DNA of 5,943 bases from an uncultured Clostridia bacterium (GTDB taxonomy: Bacteria > Bacillota > Clostridia > TANB77 > CAG-508): NCBI GenBank assembly GCA_944391895.1, contig CALXVF010000079.1:1-5943 (forward strand). The letters run 5' to 3'. Below, in pieces: positions 5,798 through 5,943 of the stretch. The translations under genes were made by a program, and so were the position numbers. The notes below the pieces were generated by a model. The model did no database searches. It saw nothing but the letters and a program-made list of their open reading frames with translations, and was not told where the DNA came from. The stretch's first letter is position 1. Each line of letters begins with the position of its first letter.

Positions 5798-5943
5798 TGT
5801 TACAATTTATGGCTTATTACAATATGAGATTGTATATTCAAAGATTTTTTGTTCCTTGCTGTCGCATTCGCTCCAAACTGCGCGGAACTACAAAATCTTG
5901 AATATACAATGTCTTTATAAATATTTAGCTATAAATTGTAACA
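5798..5943. repeat. Outer inverted repeat enclosing hairpin repeat copy 3 (right arm reaches the window edge)
   Basis: TGTTACAATTTAT (5798-5810) is the exact reverse complement of ATAAATTGTAACA (5931-5943), the final 13 bases of the window. The spacing from the core (18 nt left, 20 nt right) is close to that at copy 1 (22 and 21 nt), but the arm sequence is different. The right arm may be longer than visible. Confidence 0.7.
5829..5910 (+). repeat. Dispersed hairpin element, copy 3 (82 bp core)
   Basis: Termini ATTGTATATT (5829-5838) and AATATACAAT (5901-5910). The stem continues CAAAGATTTT to GTTCC (5851-5855) paired with GGAAC (5884-5888), with a single bulged A and a small internal loop at the same places as in copy 1. 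The loop carries CTTGCTGTCGC, ATTCG, CTCCAAACTGCGCG. Relative to copy 1 the stem shows four compensatory pair changes. It lies downstream of the glgP terminator, so it is not needed to end that transcript. Confidence 0.9.

Noticed and set aside
1814..5910. Target-site duplications at the ends of the repeat cores
   Set aside because: The bases next to the termini (for example ATGAG and GTCTT at copy 3) do not repeat. No short direct duplication is convincing in any copy.
1814..5910. CRISPR array or integron attC sites
   Set aside because: The copies are more than 1 kb apart with genes between them and in mixed orientation, so there is no repeat-spacer periodicity. No integrase or Cas gene is present, and the conserved termini do not look like attC core sites.

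Overview
The window looks like chromosomal DNA of a low-GC Firmicute, most likely a Clostridia member. The evidence is strong AT bias, A/T-ending codons with AGA for arginine, strong AGGAGG-type ribosome binding sites, and gene families typical of Clostridia. The species cannot be named from this sequence alone.

Layout: positions 1-1509 (minus strand) hold the N-terminal 503 codons of a U32-family protein of the RNA-hydroxylase (RlhA/TrhP) type; its C-terminus lies beyond the left edge. Divergent from it at 1624-1770 (plus) is a 48-residue Cys/Gly-rich single-membrane-segment protein, too small for routine gene callers, with a sigma-K-like promoter match upstream. At 1985-2884 (plus) is a radical SAM protein of the YtqA/MnmL subgroup (tRNA wobble-uridine modification). 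At 3156-5735 (plus) is an alpha-glucan (glycogen) phosphorylase, GlgP, with a strong housekeeping promoter and a hairpin terminator. The U32 and MnmL-type genes both belong to RNA-modification families; GlgP is central carbohydrate metabolism. The four genes do not form an obvious single pathway or operon.

The most interesting content is between the genes. Each of the three intergenic stretches downstream of a plus-strand gene carries a copy of the same dispersed, GC-richer, hairpin-forming element (cores 1814-1894, 2905-3026, 5829-5910), bounded by ATTGTATATT / AATATACAAT inverted termini. Copies 1 and 3 lie in opposite orientations and align over about 82 columns with 10 substitutions and one indel. 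Eight of those substitutions form four compensatory base-pair swaps in the stem, while the loop (CTTRCTGTCGC...CTCCAAACTGCGCG) is nearly invariant. Copy 2 keeps the termini and part of the loop but has an extra internal hairpin. Each copy is also surrounded, about 20 nt further out at copies 1 and 3, by an outer inverted repeat whose sequence differs from copy to copy. This is the signature of selection on a folded RNA or folded single-stranded DNA: a structured mobile repeat (MITE- or REP-like) or a repeated noncoding RNA. I do not recognise it as a named family.
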